Origin: Schistosoma mansoni
Taxonomy: Eukaryota; Platyhelminthes; Trematoda; Strigeidida; Schistosomatidae
Assembly (NCBI RefSeq): GCF_000237925.1
Contig: NW_017386017.1
Location: forward strand, 1,674,001-1,738,000
Length of the DNA stretch: 64,000 bases
Direction: 5' to 3'
Shown here one piece after another: positions 52,989 through 64,000 of this stretch (position 1 is the stretch's first letter; the number at the start of each line of letters is the position of its first letter). The position numbers were made by a program, and so were the translations under genes. The notes beneath the pieces were generated by a model. That model saw only the letters and a program-made list of their open reading frames with translations. It did not search any database and was not told where the DNA came from.

Positions 52989-53790
52989 TGTTGAGGGGTC
53001 AGCCGATTCTAAAACACGCTTTCTATATGCTAGACAAACTGGCTACATGAGTGAGATTACAAGTAATGAATAGGAAGCTTTTAATGGTGCCGTGATCTGA
53101 CTCCAGTTAGATGGTATGCTGATTGTTATCGAAATAGACATGTCGTCAACCCTCGTATATGATTATCGACTAAATTTGCGTTAGAGAATAATGGAATGAA
53201 ACTAGCCAAATATGAGAATTCATTTTGAGTTCATATATTTCGAACACTCATTGATCCAGACAGACAATCAGAGAAACGGAGTGAAGAAAGTGAAGCAAAC
53301 AAAACGAAACGAAATTAACGCTTCGAGGAGAAGGCGAGTAAGCCAACTCGTTTTGATTAAACGTGATTTAATATTTATATCCATACAAGAATAATTTACA
53401 GACAGACACGTGATGAATAGGGAAAACAATTAACACACATACAATCATGTAAGAACAGTCAGGAATAGTAAAGGAATAATTGACAAGGTGAAAATTTGGT
53501 TTGAGAGGAGTGAATAAATCGGTCTGTTCAAAAGCTAGAATAACCCATGTGGGTTTGACATAATACCAGCCACTACAAGTCGAAACCATCTCTCTGAACA
53601 ACGAACGAAATCGACCTCCATACTAGACCACAGTATTTCCAATGTCTTTTCCCACACAATCTCAGATGGTGTGATAGATCACACATTTTGGCAAGTCTAG
53701 GTGGTTGACCTCTACGAGTAGAATTGTGTAGGAAATTCGAGATGGTGTGTAGGAAATTCGCCCGACTAAATCCAGTTTCCTCAAGCACTT
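52989..53790 (-). mobile_element. LTR-retrotransposon remnant (tentative)
   Basis: 53200-53578 matches the repeat at 800-1107. Read on the minus strand, 53578 to 52989 starts TGTAGTGG and ends CCCTCAACA, plausible LTR limits, but the flanking five bases do not match. Just before it (minus strand 53788-53579) an open frame ends close to the LTR and contains STRRGQPPRLAKMC, which could be the C-terminal end of a pol protein. Alternative: an unrelated interspersed repeat. Confidence 0.35.
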
Positions 53791-55097
53791 CAAGTCAATT
53801 GAAGCACAACCTGATTTACGTTTCAATCATGTATCCACTCGGAATCCTATCAAACTAGATTTGTTTGATTGATGAAAGTAAGAATTACGACTTCTTCCAT
53901 GAAATGGCTGCTTGAATATTTTAACGGTCTACTCGAACATGCATGTGAATGATTGGACAGCTATGGTTAATAGTGGATATCATACGGTTCACTGACCAAT
54001 ACAAACGATCGATATTCCATTCATTCATTGAAGTTAACCAGAAATCGCAACAGAGGTGGAGAATTCTCGTTCACCAAAGATTTGCTTATATCCAGTAGGA
54101 AAATCAGTCAAAAATATAGTATAAACTCTATTTTCCAGTTAGTAGAATAGCACTCACTTCAAAACATGGGTTATTTCCACCAACCATAACATCGATATAA
54201 TATTTATTGAAATCGTAGAACGTACAAATACCATCCCACTTACTCACGGGTGAATGATCAGGAACTGGAGCGAATTCCCCACTTCATTTGTGTCTGATAG
54301 CTGCTCCCACTACCAAATTACAGCACTGCAATCACAGTTATCACAACGTCTCGAAATGGAGATGGTGGTTTTGGAATGAGAGATTATCCACCCACCCCCT
54401 GATAATGTGGAGAAACGGGATCATACAGACCTATTAAGATAGTGATGACAATGAAGTCGGCTACATATAACAAAATATCAAATCGAACAAAGAATTGACC
54501 AATCATACAGTTGGAGACTCACTATAGTGATGATGATCAGATTTCGACTCTCATCAACCTATCTACATAGCTTTATCAGAATTGATTAACGAAAGAGAGA
54601 ATTAAAAACATTGACATCCTCCAGACTTTATGGTTAATGAGGAAGTTCAATATTCAGTTCTCAATAAAAGACGGCCCATGTGGAGCATCCAAATTCTTAC
54701 ATGTGTCAAATTTCTTTGCTGTTCGTCTGTATTCGTGGGAACAGTGAACAATTCACAGGATGTATTTCAATGAATTGAAGTGCCATCTACCAAAAGTCTG
54801 AATAGAAACGAATAACTTCAGACCAATAGTTCCACATCATGGAAGTTGTAATTCAATTCCCCAGCGTTTATGTGTGAATGTTGGAGTGTTTATTATGTGA
54901 TATTGACTTGTCCCGAAAACTACTGTTTTTCATAGAGCAATGAAAATATCATGTTATAATAAACGCAGCATTCATAATGTCTTACCGATGATCTCAAGTC
55001 AGTCAAAATAGAAAATGAAGAACAAGATACACATTCATCATCATCATCGCCATATCTGTGAACAACGAAATTGAAAACCATCAAATATGGCCGCATA
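53791..55097. other. Intergenic, nothing recognised
   Basis: No gene or recurrent repeat recognised. It ends where the duplicated HGPRT flank begins at ATATGATTTGGCAATAAAC. Confidence 0.4.
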
Positions 55098-56260
55098 TGA
55101 TTTGGCAATAAACAAAATAACTACAGTCAATTCATTTAGGTTATCATCAACATTCCACATTAATTTATTATATGATTGTGTCAATTCCAAACTAATTTAT
55201 GGTATTTGTTTAGTTAGTAAATTCAATAATTAGTCTACTTCAGATCAAAAATCTCTAATTTCTTTTTACCTTCTTTGTCTATGTTGAAATGTCTTAGTGT
55301 AATTACACTGTGGTCATATACTACTATTGAATATTCAAAAGTTCTAATCAGTCTGAAACGTAGTTGTCTGGTAAGATTTAGAATAGAAGAAACTTGAATT
55401 GAAGTAGGAAACAACATCTAACTGAATTTTCTAAATGCATCGTTCCAACAAGATTGTTAATCATGAATGGAGTGATGATGGCCTCTCCACTCCTAATGAT
55501 GAAACTAATGGTTCATGCGTCATCATCATCAGAATGACTACTCACATGATATGCACAATATACACTTCACACAAATATTTAGTGTTTTAATGGAACAAGA
55601 GTAGGAATTAGTTTAATGTGAAATGAGTAACTACACACACACTGAACTAATGTACCTTTTAACCAACAACTCATACATCTAACACTCTCGGAAGTGATGA
55701 AGAATGCCAATCAGATTGTAGTTGTGGATATGATCAGATCATCATCAGACCATACTTATGCATTAATCACCGTTTAATATTTCCAATCAACAACAGTAAC
55801 TATCTGCAACACAATTGAGTACAAGGTGAATGCTTTCACTTTAATAAGCTATGAATGTACACAATCTGTCCCTCTATAATAATTGTTGTCTAAAGCATTG
55901 CAACAAGTAGTTGCATATTTCACTGATCAAAACGATAATCTGCATTTCATTTCATACAACAAATCCTTGTGAAATATCAAACAACCTAATCGAGTGAAAC
56001 ATTTCATCAAATAACACTTGACCACCCTCATTCCCATTATACTATCAGTGAAACACTCTTTATTGATAACCTTTTGTCCATTAATATCACATTACTCATC
56101 CGTCAGCAAGCATGACCCCTTGACGACAATGATGATGTTTGTTAGTGGTTGGTGCTAAACTGTGAATTGGTTCGAATTTCGTTTCATTCTTCAATTAATC
56201 ATGATTTCAATTGAGTGAGTTGAATTCTATCTCTTATTCCTATCTACAGTCTTCATTAGT
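55098..56260. repeat. HGPRT upstream flank, third copy (without solo LTR)
   Basis: Direct copy of 33229-34916 (left arm) and inverted copy of the matching part of the right arm, with a deletion of about 37 bases near 55217 and an empty LTR site near 56085-56100. It passes without a break into the promoter side of HGPRT copy B. Confidence 0.85.
55270..55417 (-). pseudogene. Brix-domain-like exon (Peter Pan/SSF1-like?), copy next to HGPRT B
   Basis: Same exon-like block as at 33438-33585 with intact acceptor, donor and frame, on the minus strand, head-to-head with HGPRT copy B. It keeps the Leu and His seen in the left-arm copy and has one change after the donor (IFDLK). Confidence 0.3.
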
Positions 56261-56696
56261 GATGAATAAATCTTTCTCAGATCACACTATCCAGTCATCT
56301 ACAATACTACAAAGTTATCATCCACTTCACTTACAAATACTCTGTCAGTGTCTTCATTTCAACTTCATTACAACGTTGTTTTCAAAACAATTCATTACTC
56401 GGTCATGATCTATTCATCTCTTCATGCTCATTCAAAAGTACCTTATTATTTCGAACTGACTAAACGTATCATCTTGTATGTTGCAATCGAATGTGTTGAA
56501 TCTATCGTATTCTCCAAGCAATCTCGTTCTCCATTTCCTCCTACAGAATTCTTGTCATAATTCGACTTTCTATCAAGTCGATAGTTGATTGGTCATTGTG
56601 ACGAGACATTTGGTTGGATGATCAACTGTGTGTTTCACTCTATATAATCTCAGTAGTGTCGTCTTCACTGTGAATAGATTATTTGATAGTGTTGAA

Positions 56697-59587
56697 ATGG
56701 CTTCACGTGAAGGCAAAAGTGACTGTATAATCGTAAGTGTTCAATTGGACTACACAGTATATTTACTTGTTTTTCATTTAGTTTGATGATAGTTATGAAG
56801 GATATTCAGCGAAGAATTTCACTTTACCGGAACCCTATGAAAAACATATTTCAACGATTTTGATTCCTGGAGGAATGGTTCGGAGTCGTTTGGATAGAAT
56901 GTCTATTGATATATTAAATGACTATGAGAAATCTGGTGTAAAATCTGTCTACATAATTTGTATATTGAAAGGAGGCTTTAAATTCGCTTCCGACTTATTC
57001 AAAACACTACAAAAGTATTCATTTACACGTGACAATTACATAAAAGTCAGTATTGATTTCGTCGTTGCAAGTACATACGTCGTAGGTAGTAATGATGTTT
57101 TGTGATGTAATTTCTATCAATTTATTTAGGATGATTCAGTGGGTCATGATACCAACATCACTCCGTGTACAAATATGGAGAAGTTCAGAGATAAGGTAGG
57201 TTGAAAGGTGATGGAGGGAATTTCTAATGATCATTTGGTTGTTTTTGAAAGGATGTACTGATTGTGGAAGATATGGTTGACACTGGAACAAGTTTAAACG
57301 AACTGGAGAGATTTGTGAGGAAATACGAACCGAAATCTGTTTATTCTGCATGGTACGTTCTTTTGATGTTGTTCTCTCTTCTGTATTGTCATAGAATGCA
57401 TCCGAATTGAGTATTATGAGTATATTGAAATGGATGTTAAGTGTGTTGAACAAGTGGATGGATTGCCGAATAGATCCTATATAAACTTTAATCATGAGAG
57501 ACTGAATGTGTAGAAATGATTTGTTTATGTTGATAGTAAATACTACTGATGTCGTCTAACAGATTCGTAACTTTATTTGTGTGTTGTTGTTGTAATACAC
57601 GGTATCTCTGAGACATATTGATTTCAGCGTATTGTGCTTAAACACCATATAATTAGTTGTGCTGAATACTTTGTGAATGTCTTCTATTTAACTTTTACTA
57701 GTAAAAAATACTTATGTTGGTCAACCTTTCTTTTCCATCGTTTCTAAATAACAGTTTATTAGTCAAAAGAATTACAGATAGCATGGAAGAAATACCACCA
57801 TATAATTCATTTAGCTGTTTGTCTATTTGGTGTGTATGTTATCGTTTTCTGCATATTTTTGTTTTCTCTTAGATTGTTGTTAGCAAAGAGATATTTAGTT
57901 GTATTTATAAACAGTTATGTTAATAAATTCACCCCATCGCACAAGCAAGTGGCTATCAGGACTCAGTGGCCGAGTGGATAACGCGATGGCGTTTGAAGCG
58001 AGGGTACTGGGTTCGAGTCGCAGAGTGAACATCAACTCTGAGATGCAGGTACATCCAGCTGACGAGTCCCAAATAGGACGAAACGCGCGTCCTGGATTCA
58101 CTGCTAGCCACTATCCATCTTTGCTTATCAAGTTATGTTAAAAGTTATTATTATTATTATTATTATTATTAGTAGTAGTAGTAGTAATAGTAGTAGTAAT
58201 AGTAGTAGTAATAGTAGTAGTAGTAGTAATAGTAGTAGTAGTAGTAATAGTAGTAGTAGTAGTAATGGTAGTAGTAGTAATAGTAGTAGTAGTAGTAATA
58301 GTAGTAGTAGTAGTGGTAGTAGGCGTAGTATTTAGTATTAGTAGTAGCAGTAGTAATAGTAGTATTGATGAAACTTATAATAATACAACGTTTAAATGCC
58401 TTTTGAATGCCTTTTGTATATCTGAATAATAGTTTTTCAAGTAAAAAACAACCAATAACTTTTCCTGGATATAAACCAACCTGTAAGTCTTCAATACTAA
58501 AATTGTTCGTAACAGAACTATCACTGTATTTGTACAAAAGTTAATTTGTTTGTATCTCTACTTACGTGTATGATGATTGAATAAGTATATGTAAATTGAA
58601 TCACTCTAGGTTGGAGGGTGTGAGCCTTCGAATGAAGGTGTAGTCTTGTCAGGATAATTTCAAAAGTACAACAAAATTTGTTGAGGATAGACGTTGCGAA
58701 CTAATTCGTTGAACAGATAGATATCCATAGAGTAACAGTGAGACATCACTCACTAATTTACTGATAGATGGAACTCGATCAACATTGAATAACGAATTAT
58801 TACTGTGTTTGCCTTTCGGTAATAATACAAATTCACCGTGTTCGAGTTTCATTTCTAAAGAACATCTATTCATAGTGTCTATGATCACAGACAACGCATC
58901 CAAACAGAAATATAACAACCATGTAAGAGAACTGAACAGTGAATTCTTTCCTCACAAGTTATTATTTCGATCTTCATTAAAATGAAATCAAGTGTATATT
59001 TGAGTCACTCAAAACTATAATAAATGGTACATCCAATGATCAATTGTAACAACGTACAAAGTAAACATGTGTAACACGAGTGGAACCTACTTTTCATTAG
59101 ATACTCACCAATACTCAATTTAACGTATTCCATCAAACCTAATCGATTCAAATGACATTTTGTAGATGTTGGATTCGAAGTACCGAATGTATTCATAGTT
59201 GGTTATGGCATTGACTACAACGATCAGTTCCGTGAATTGCCAGTAAGTGAATTGAACGAATGGATAATTTGTTGTTATTATGCCGTTTGTGTTTGTTATT
59301 ATATGTGAGATGATGAAGTTGAATGTGTCGAATAACTAACATGTATTGGAGAGTGATGAGTAGGTATGAATGTGAGCGAGTTATTACGTTGACCAACAAG
59401 AAATGGAACATGTATCATTTGAATGAATTAATGAATGAATGAATGAAATGAGTCAAGTATGCTTTGACATTGTCCAGAGAAAATGTTAATATTGTTTACT
59501 TTTTCTCCTTTGATTATTTCCTCTCCTCTCAAGCATGTGTGTGCAGTGAACGATGAAGGCAAACGTGAATTCCTTGGCAAAGGTTAA
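56697..59587 (+). CDS. HGPRT: Hypoxanthine-guanine phosphoribosyltransferase, copy B (exon 5 rearranged)
   Basis: Exons 56697-56732, 56782-57081, 57130-57195 and 57252-57352 match copy A exons 1-4 in length and phase, with changes such as [12 protein letters not shown] and [19 protein letters not shown]. Exons 59166-59242 and 59534-59587 match copy A exons 6-7. Exon 5 is the problem: an acceptor at 57755 opens [19 protein letters not shown], unlike [15 protein letters not shown] of copy A, while the second half of the copy A exon (PGYKPT plus its GTAAGT donor) survives alone at about 58456-58475, 700 bases away behind a SINE and a microsatellite. A donor at about 57818 (T|GTTTGT) would restore phase and give a slightly longer but complete enzyme; otherwise the copy is broken. 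Exon 2 donor is GTAGGT rather than GTAAGT. Confidence 0.7.
57940..58135 (+). mobile_element. SINE E copy inside HGPRT copy B
   Basis: Head CTCAGTGGCCGAGTGGATAACG, B-box-like GGGTTCGAGTCGC, intact hammerhead, tail TAGCCACTATCCATCTTTGC. It is immediately followed by the trinucleotide microsatellite. Confidence 0.7.
58053..58097 (+). ncRNA. Hammerhead ribozyme in SINE E
   Basis: Stem I ATCCAG/CTGGAT, core CTGACGA, stem II GTCCC-AAATA-GGAC, GAAA, stem III CGCGCG, cleavage triplet GTC at 58089-58091. Every conserved position is present. It lies in sense orientation within the region transcribed as HGPRT copy B intron. Confidence 0.75.
58145..58376. repeat. Trinucleotide microsatellite (TTA)n/(AGT)n with AAT interruptions
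   Basis: About 230 bases of ATT repeats passing into AGT repeats regularly interrupted by AAT. It follows the tail of the SINE E copy, from whose A/T-rich end it may have grown. Confidence 0.9.
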
Positions 59588-59745
59588 CATCTCGAACTTC
59601 GTTTAACCATGTATTAACCGAGTAAATAATCAGATTTGTGTTGAACATTCTCTCATTCAATGTCACTACGTATACATTAAAGAAAATGTATATTTTTGTA
59701 ATTTCATCATTTGAATCCATCATTTATACAGAAGAATTTATTTTG
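58450..59745. repeat. HGPRT 3' region, inverted duplicate of 36640-37865
   Basis: Near-identical reverse complement of 36640-37865, including exons 6-7 and intron sequences, starting inside the exon 5 remnant. One insertion (about 59625-59700) is present here only. The 5' exons of the two genes are less alike than this block. Confidence 0.85.
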
Positions 59746-60299
59746 TACTTTTTTTCCAAGAATATTTTTTGACGGGCGTATTTTAGTCTTTTATCTTTTT
59801 TGTTCCTGGATGCTACAGTTCTTGATTACGCATGAGTACGAATCCTGAAATTTCGGAGGGGTTTATTAACTTCTCAGAATTCATTATTTAGTCAAGATTT
59901 CATATGTGAATCTGTTGATATGTTGGTATTTGTATAGAGTTAATATAAATTTAGATTTTCATCAAAAACTTGCTGTTTGTTTAAGAATTAAATATGAACT
60001 GTGTTTAGGACTGAAGTGATTTTGAATGCTCACTTTTCACTAGTTGGTCTGCTTTATAACAATGTGTTGAAGAATATCAACAACACTTTATATATGAATA
60101 TTTGTCTTGATGTTAATATTGAAGATGGTGAGTGTGATGATTGGTTGTCGGATCTACTATCAAGTAGAATCTTGTAGATACCTTCGAGATTACACTATTT
60201 AATGTGGCCAAACATACCTATGTCATTTAAAATGAAACAGGGTTCATCTGCAAATAAAACTTATTAGGATTATATTTAGATAAGAAAATAAGTAGTGTT

Positions 60300-61210
60300 T
60301 TCAATGTCTTCTATAAATGCGTCGCTAGGGCACGTCTCAGACTTCCCAATGAAAATAATTGATGAAGTGAAAATTAGAGCTTGAAATTAAATTCACAGTG
60401 AAAACTATTCTCTCACAAGCAGTACTCACCCACAAAATCAACGGAAAATTTCCCGAAAATACTTGATACTACACACTTATTGAATGGATTGACAAACGGA
60501 ACCACTAGAAGTTCAAGTACACGAATTCCATCTTATATCACAGACTATTATTAATGCATGATCTGTTAAGCTGTAGTTTTGCCCAAATCATGTTGTTTAG
60601 ACAAGTGTAATACATATTAATCTGTGATGATCTGAATTATTTGCACTATAGTATAAACTAGTAATCCCAGGAATAACGTAATTTAATCAAGATGTATTAG
60701 ATGAGCACGAACGAATGTATTATATTCGGAATTCAAAATCAAAACAGTCATCAATACTGTAGTAGGGTGTCGAGTCGAGGATGGACTATGATCACCACTA
60801 CAATTCAATTACGCGCCCAGAAACGACTTGGTTCCTTTGATAACTCGTAAACCAGAAGGCTTTAATTAGTCCAGATAAAGTGTATTTATTGGCGATCTCG
60901 TGGTATCGAAAGAATACCCAGACGTGCCAACGAGTACAGGGAAAATGGGCAGAGCGTAGGAAAGTTCGAACCAAACAAGGCGGATAGCGGAACAAGAAGT
61001 GAGTTTGATACAGTTAAACAAGTACAGTAAAACAATCGCTGGTACAATTGGTTACAATAATAATAATTGTTTCTATAATTCCAATCGTGTTCTTGTCGAG
61101 ACAAGCCGGTCACTACAATACAAACGAATCATTGGTTCATATAAACACTACATAATCGTCTACTTTTGTAAATCTACAACCTCACTATTTAACATACCTT
61201 CACTAAGTGA
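60300..61210 (+). repeat. Duplicated segment interrupted by a solo LTR
   Basis: 60300-60622 and 61153-61210 together match 35540-35930. See the solo LTR entry. Confidence 0.7.
60623..61152. mobile_element. Solo LTR, family D
   Basis: 530 bases from TGTGATGATCTG to AAACACTACA with direct repeats TAATC on both sides (60618-60622, 61153-61157). On the minus strand it begins TGTAGTG and contains CCAATAAATAC as a possible poly(A) signal. The matching position near 35873 has a single CAATC and no insertion. Confidence 0.75.
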
Positions 61211-61849
61211 ATATGTCTATGTGTCTTCGACTCTATTATTGACCTCGATAGTTATCCTGGACACCGCAGCTGAAGGGGCCCGGTCGAGTATCTATATGAT
61301 CTGTGTCATGTGCTTCTACTTTTAAAATTTTTATTTTATACTCGCCTTGTGATGATCACCACTGACTGGTGCTTTGAAGCTAAGTCGTCTATACACCTAG
61401 TGGATTGCTTGTTTTCGGATATTTGTTGTTGGTTGTTTGATTTGTCGTATTGTCTATTTTACTCTGAACTAATGCTGAGAATTCATTCATCCGTGTAAAG
61501 AGTAACCGTCATTTTAGTTGGAAGTGGCACAGAAGAAAGTCGAAATATCTATCTTATCATAAATTATTATTTTGAATGCCGCTTTTAAATTAGTTTTGAT
61601 AAATTTGTTTTATCCACGCAATGAATTTGGTTAGTTTGGAGGTTTAACCTTGAGCTTTCAGATTTTACCTTTTTGTTAGTCGTTTGGATTTTGACTCTGG
61701 AAACCGAAATATTGGAAGTTTGTTAGGCAATTTATTTTCGCCTTTATTTAGAACGGAAGTTTGCTATTTTGTAACATAGAAGTACAGTTCTACTCGTCAC
61801 GCTATTGGAAGTTGCAGGTTATAGAGTAAATGCCCGTCAAGAAAGGCCA

Positions 61850-62220
61850 GTGTTAGAAATTTGGATACAACACTTTGTTCTTACGCTTTAAGTGGACCGT
61901 TTGATAATTTTTTGTACTTATCTGATCGACCTAGTGTAATCAGCTGAAAGGACATATGACTTCATGTGAAGGTTTGTCGGGAAAAATTGTGCCACTGATT
62001 AAAACTTAGTTACAAGCATATATATTCTCCAGCCTATTGACATTTTCGTTTCTTTCTTGTAGTCTTTGTTTCTGAATGATGCCTTCGCATCCGACGATAT
62101 CCACGCTGACCTTAGTGTCAAGGTCCTTCATTAGGATAGTCGTGTGTTTTCCTGGTCATATCTCTTTGATAGACTGCATCCTTTAATCAAAGCTACTTTG
62201 TCATCTTTGCTGTTATTATT
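61850..62220 (-). pseudogene. RTE-type endonuclease relic
   Basis: Minus strand: ILMKDLDTKVSVDIVGCEGI, then QRLQERNENVNRLENIYACN, stop, then ISGTIFPDKPSHEV. This follows the schistosome RTE apurinic endonuclease block (MGD.NAK.G.DN.GYE ... NENGERF..LCA.N.LVIGGTIFPHK.IHKATW). The Gly-Asp-Asn catalytic context is mutated. Debris of the same element may extend to about 62900. Confidence 0.6.
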
Positions 62221-64000
62221 AGTGAGCGCGTAGCAGTACGTGATACTCGTTCTAACCCATTTCTCCTTCGTTTAGAGCGATACTTCGACCCTGACTTTTA
62301 TTCATGACCGAAGCACAATAACAGCTCTTTTGAAATTAGTCCCTTTTGTCTAGGTTCCCTCTAATGAGTTTTACTTATTCCATGCCTCTGTTCAAATGAT
62401 CCGCTCAGTCTCCCACAAAGTCCGAGAATTCTGTACATCAGTATAAATCGTTGTTTCAAATGTCAAAAGGAGCATCGGAAGACTCTCTTCTTTTACTATG
62501 AGGTGTCATCCATGTGAAGATATTTCAACTCTCAAAGGAGTGTCTAGGTGAATTATTCAGTTTACTCTGACTAAGAATTCCAGCGATGTTTATTCTCATG
62601 AGATAGAGTTGATAATCTTGAACCATGTTCTCCTAATTTACCTGGTCCCAGAGTCACTTGTTACTCTAGAAGGGCTTACGCCTGCTTACATAGTTCAGTA
62701 GAGAACAGTGATGACCAGTACCCTGTTAGCGGTTATAATCTAGGTAATACAAGGACCACTTCTCGTTACTACGCCTTACTTCAGCTCCTCTACTTGGTAG
62801 ATACTTCGAAAGCTATAGTCGTCATTCCTAAAATCGACTTATAAGAAGAATAAACCTAGCCTCGTATGGCTGATCAAGGCATTCTCGACACTTAAATTCT
62901 GCCTAGTCTTCTTGGATTTTTCTCGTTTCTACACACAACGGATTTTTAAGCTTTTGTTGATGCACTGTTTGTATCAAAGATCTCAACATTAAAACTGCAT
63001 GGCCCATAAAATTCGAATCAAATTGAAAGAATTGCTTTAAGGACGTAATGTATACAAAATAATCAGGAACCATAATTTATAAGGTGTTTTTAGTGTCGCA
63101 CGATCAAAACATACAATAGGGGAGGGAATGCTCCTAAAATTTAGTCATATAAAAAATTACTGACAAACAGACGGCAGACAGCTTACAAGTTTACTGAAGG
63201 CGCAGTCGCTATGAACAGTCTCAGCAAGAATTAAGGATGCAAAGAATTAAAACCATTAAAGTTTAAATAACGTTCAATTAGCGTACTAAATCGGAAACAT
63301 CAGTCATATGCGCTGGGAATGTGTGATCACAGTGATCAGTTTCGAAGTTGTGCCCATACTTATTAGCGTTACACAGCAATATATGGGGCACATTATATTA
63401 TGCGCTCAAAATGATTGGAAATGGGAATACTTCGATACTGAAGTGCAGTGTAGTAAGGATAGGATACGTATCCAGAAAGTAAATCCGCTTTTTGGCGTTC
63501 CATATTAATAAAATGCTTGATTTTTTTCGTTACGTTCAATAGGTGAGAGCTGTATATAAATGCTACATAGTCATTGGAGAACTTATCTTCAGTTCAAACT
63601 TTTAATTCGCTTGCTTTTTCTTCCCCACCAATATCGGATACGGTACACTGGTTCCTTCATAGAAGATAAATATTTATAGCTTTGAATAACTATTTTGAAG
63701 TATTTGATAAAAATACATTCTTATATGCACTAATGACAATAAATAATGAGAAAAGTTCCAGAAGTCACTATATTTCTCAATTTAATTGAACAATGAAGAG
63801 GATGCTCAGTACCACACACTTGATCTAGTATAAAAAAATAGTCAAATGAGGTATTAACTGTCAGGTCTAGCATTGTGATTCGCGCAGAATACCTTTGACA
63901 AGTTGAGTTCGTCAAAACTGGAAAATCTAGTCGCGTAACTTTAGGAGGACTGTTTTGACCGAGTGAGGAATGATTGCTATTGTAAAGATTTTTCTGCGTT
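62221..64000. other. Right end of the window, nothing recognised
   Basis: No host gene seen. Parts up to about 62900 could be upstream sequence of the RTE relic on the minus strand, but no motif is clear. Short frames near 63308-63508 and 63730-63915 have no recognisable features. Confidence 0.35.

Noticed and set aside
52989-53578. Complete solo LTR
   Set aside because: TG/CA limits can be drawn but the flanking five bases (TGTCA and AGTCG) do not match, so it was kept only as a tentative remnant.
58169-58537. Long minus-strand frame rich in Tyr next to HGPRT copy B
   Set aside because: It is the translation of the trinucleotide microsatellite and of the reverse of the exon 5 remnant; no coding character.
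58785-58985. 66-codon frame present in both HGPRT copies (also 37338-37538)
   Set aside because: Lies in the intron between HGPRT exons 5 and 6 in the opposite strand sense of one copy; duplicated by the inverted block and without any recognisable motif.

Overview
The window looks like a chromosomal segment of a blood fluke (Schistosoma, most likely S. mansoni). It is AT-rich, with long introns packed with retroelements, tRNA-headed SINEs that carry hammerhead ribozymes, RTE, Penelope and BEL/Pao relics, and genes of clear animal type. The species is an inference: only the genus-level repeat character and gene content were read, and no database search was possible. || Left part, 1-25408, plus strand: the 3' half of one large gene, an EP400/Domino-type SWI2/SNF2 chromatin ATPase. 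Fifteen exons can be joined with every junction in phase, giving 2157 codons before a TGA at 25406. They run from just before the second RecA-like helicase lobe, through the post-helicase linker and the SANT/Myb domain, to the conserved C-terminal block and a long Ser/Thr/Asn-rich tail. The second helicase lobe aligns along its length with EP400 but lacks the usual motif V/VI residues. The introns hold RTE 3' ends, two solo LTRs, a BEL/Pao fragment, SINEs and an unclassified retroposon. || Middle part, 25409-32576: no host gene recognised; SINEs, RTE debris and the unclassified retroposon. || 32577-42000: an inverted repeat with 2.34-kb arms (32577-34916 and 39491-41833) around a 4.6-kb centre. 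The centre contains a 200-base assembly gap (34917-35116), 51 bases of BAC-vector polylinker left at the gap edge (35117-35167), and a complete seven-exon hypoxanthine-guanine phosphoribosyltransferase (HGPRT) gene on the minus strand (36736-39034). Both arms carry the same solo LTR and a Brix-domain-like exon. || 42000-55000: a mobile-element graveyard: an RTE reverse transcriptase relic, a Penelope-like element with reverse transcriptase and GIY-YIG parts, SINEs, and one nearly pristine 1.63-kb non-autonomous LTR retrotransposon (50244-51877) with matching 5-base target duplications. || 55098-59745: a second HGPRT unit, plus strand, with the same upstream flank as the arms but without the solo LTR (an empty target site). 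Its 3' end is almost identical to that of the first copy, while its fifth exon is rearranged around a SINE and a trinucleotide microsatellite. || 59750-64000: another solo LTR with a recognisable empty site elsewhere in the window, an RTE endonuclease relic, and sequence with nothing recognised. || The two working units are therefore a chromatin remodeller and a duplicated purine-salvage enzyme (schistosomes cannot make purines de novo); everything else is the repeat landscape that reshaped them.
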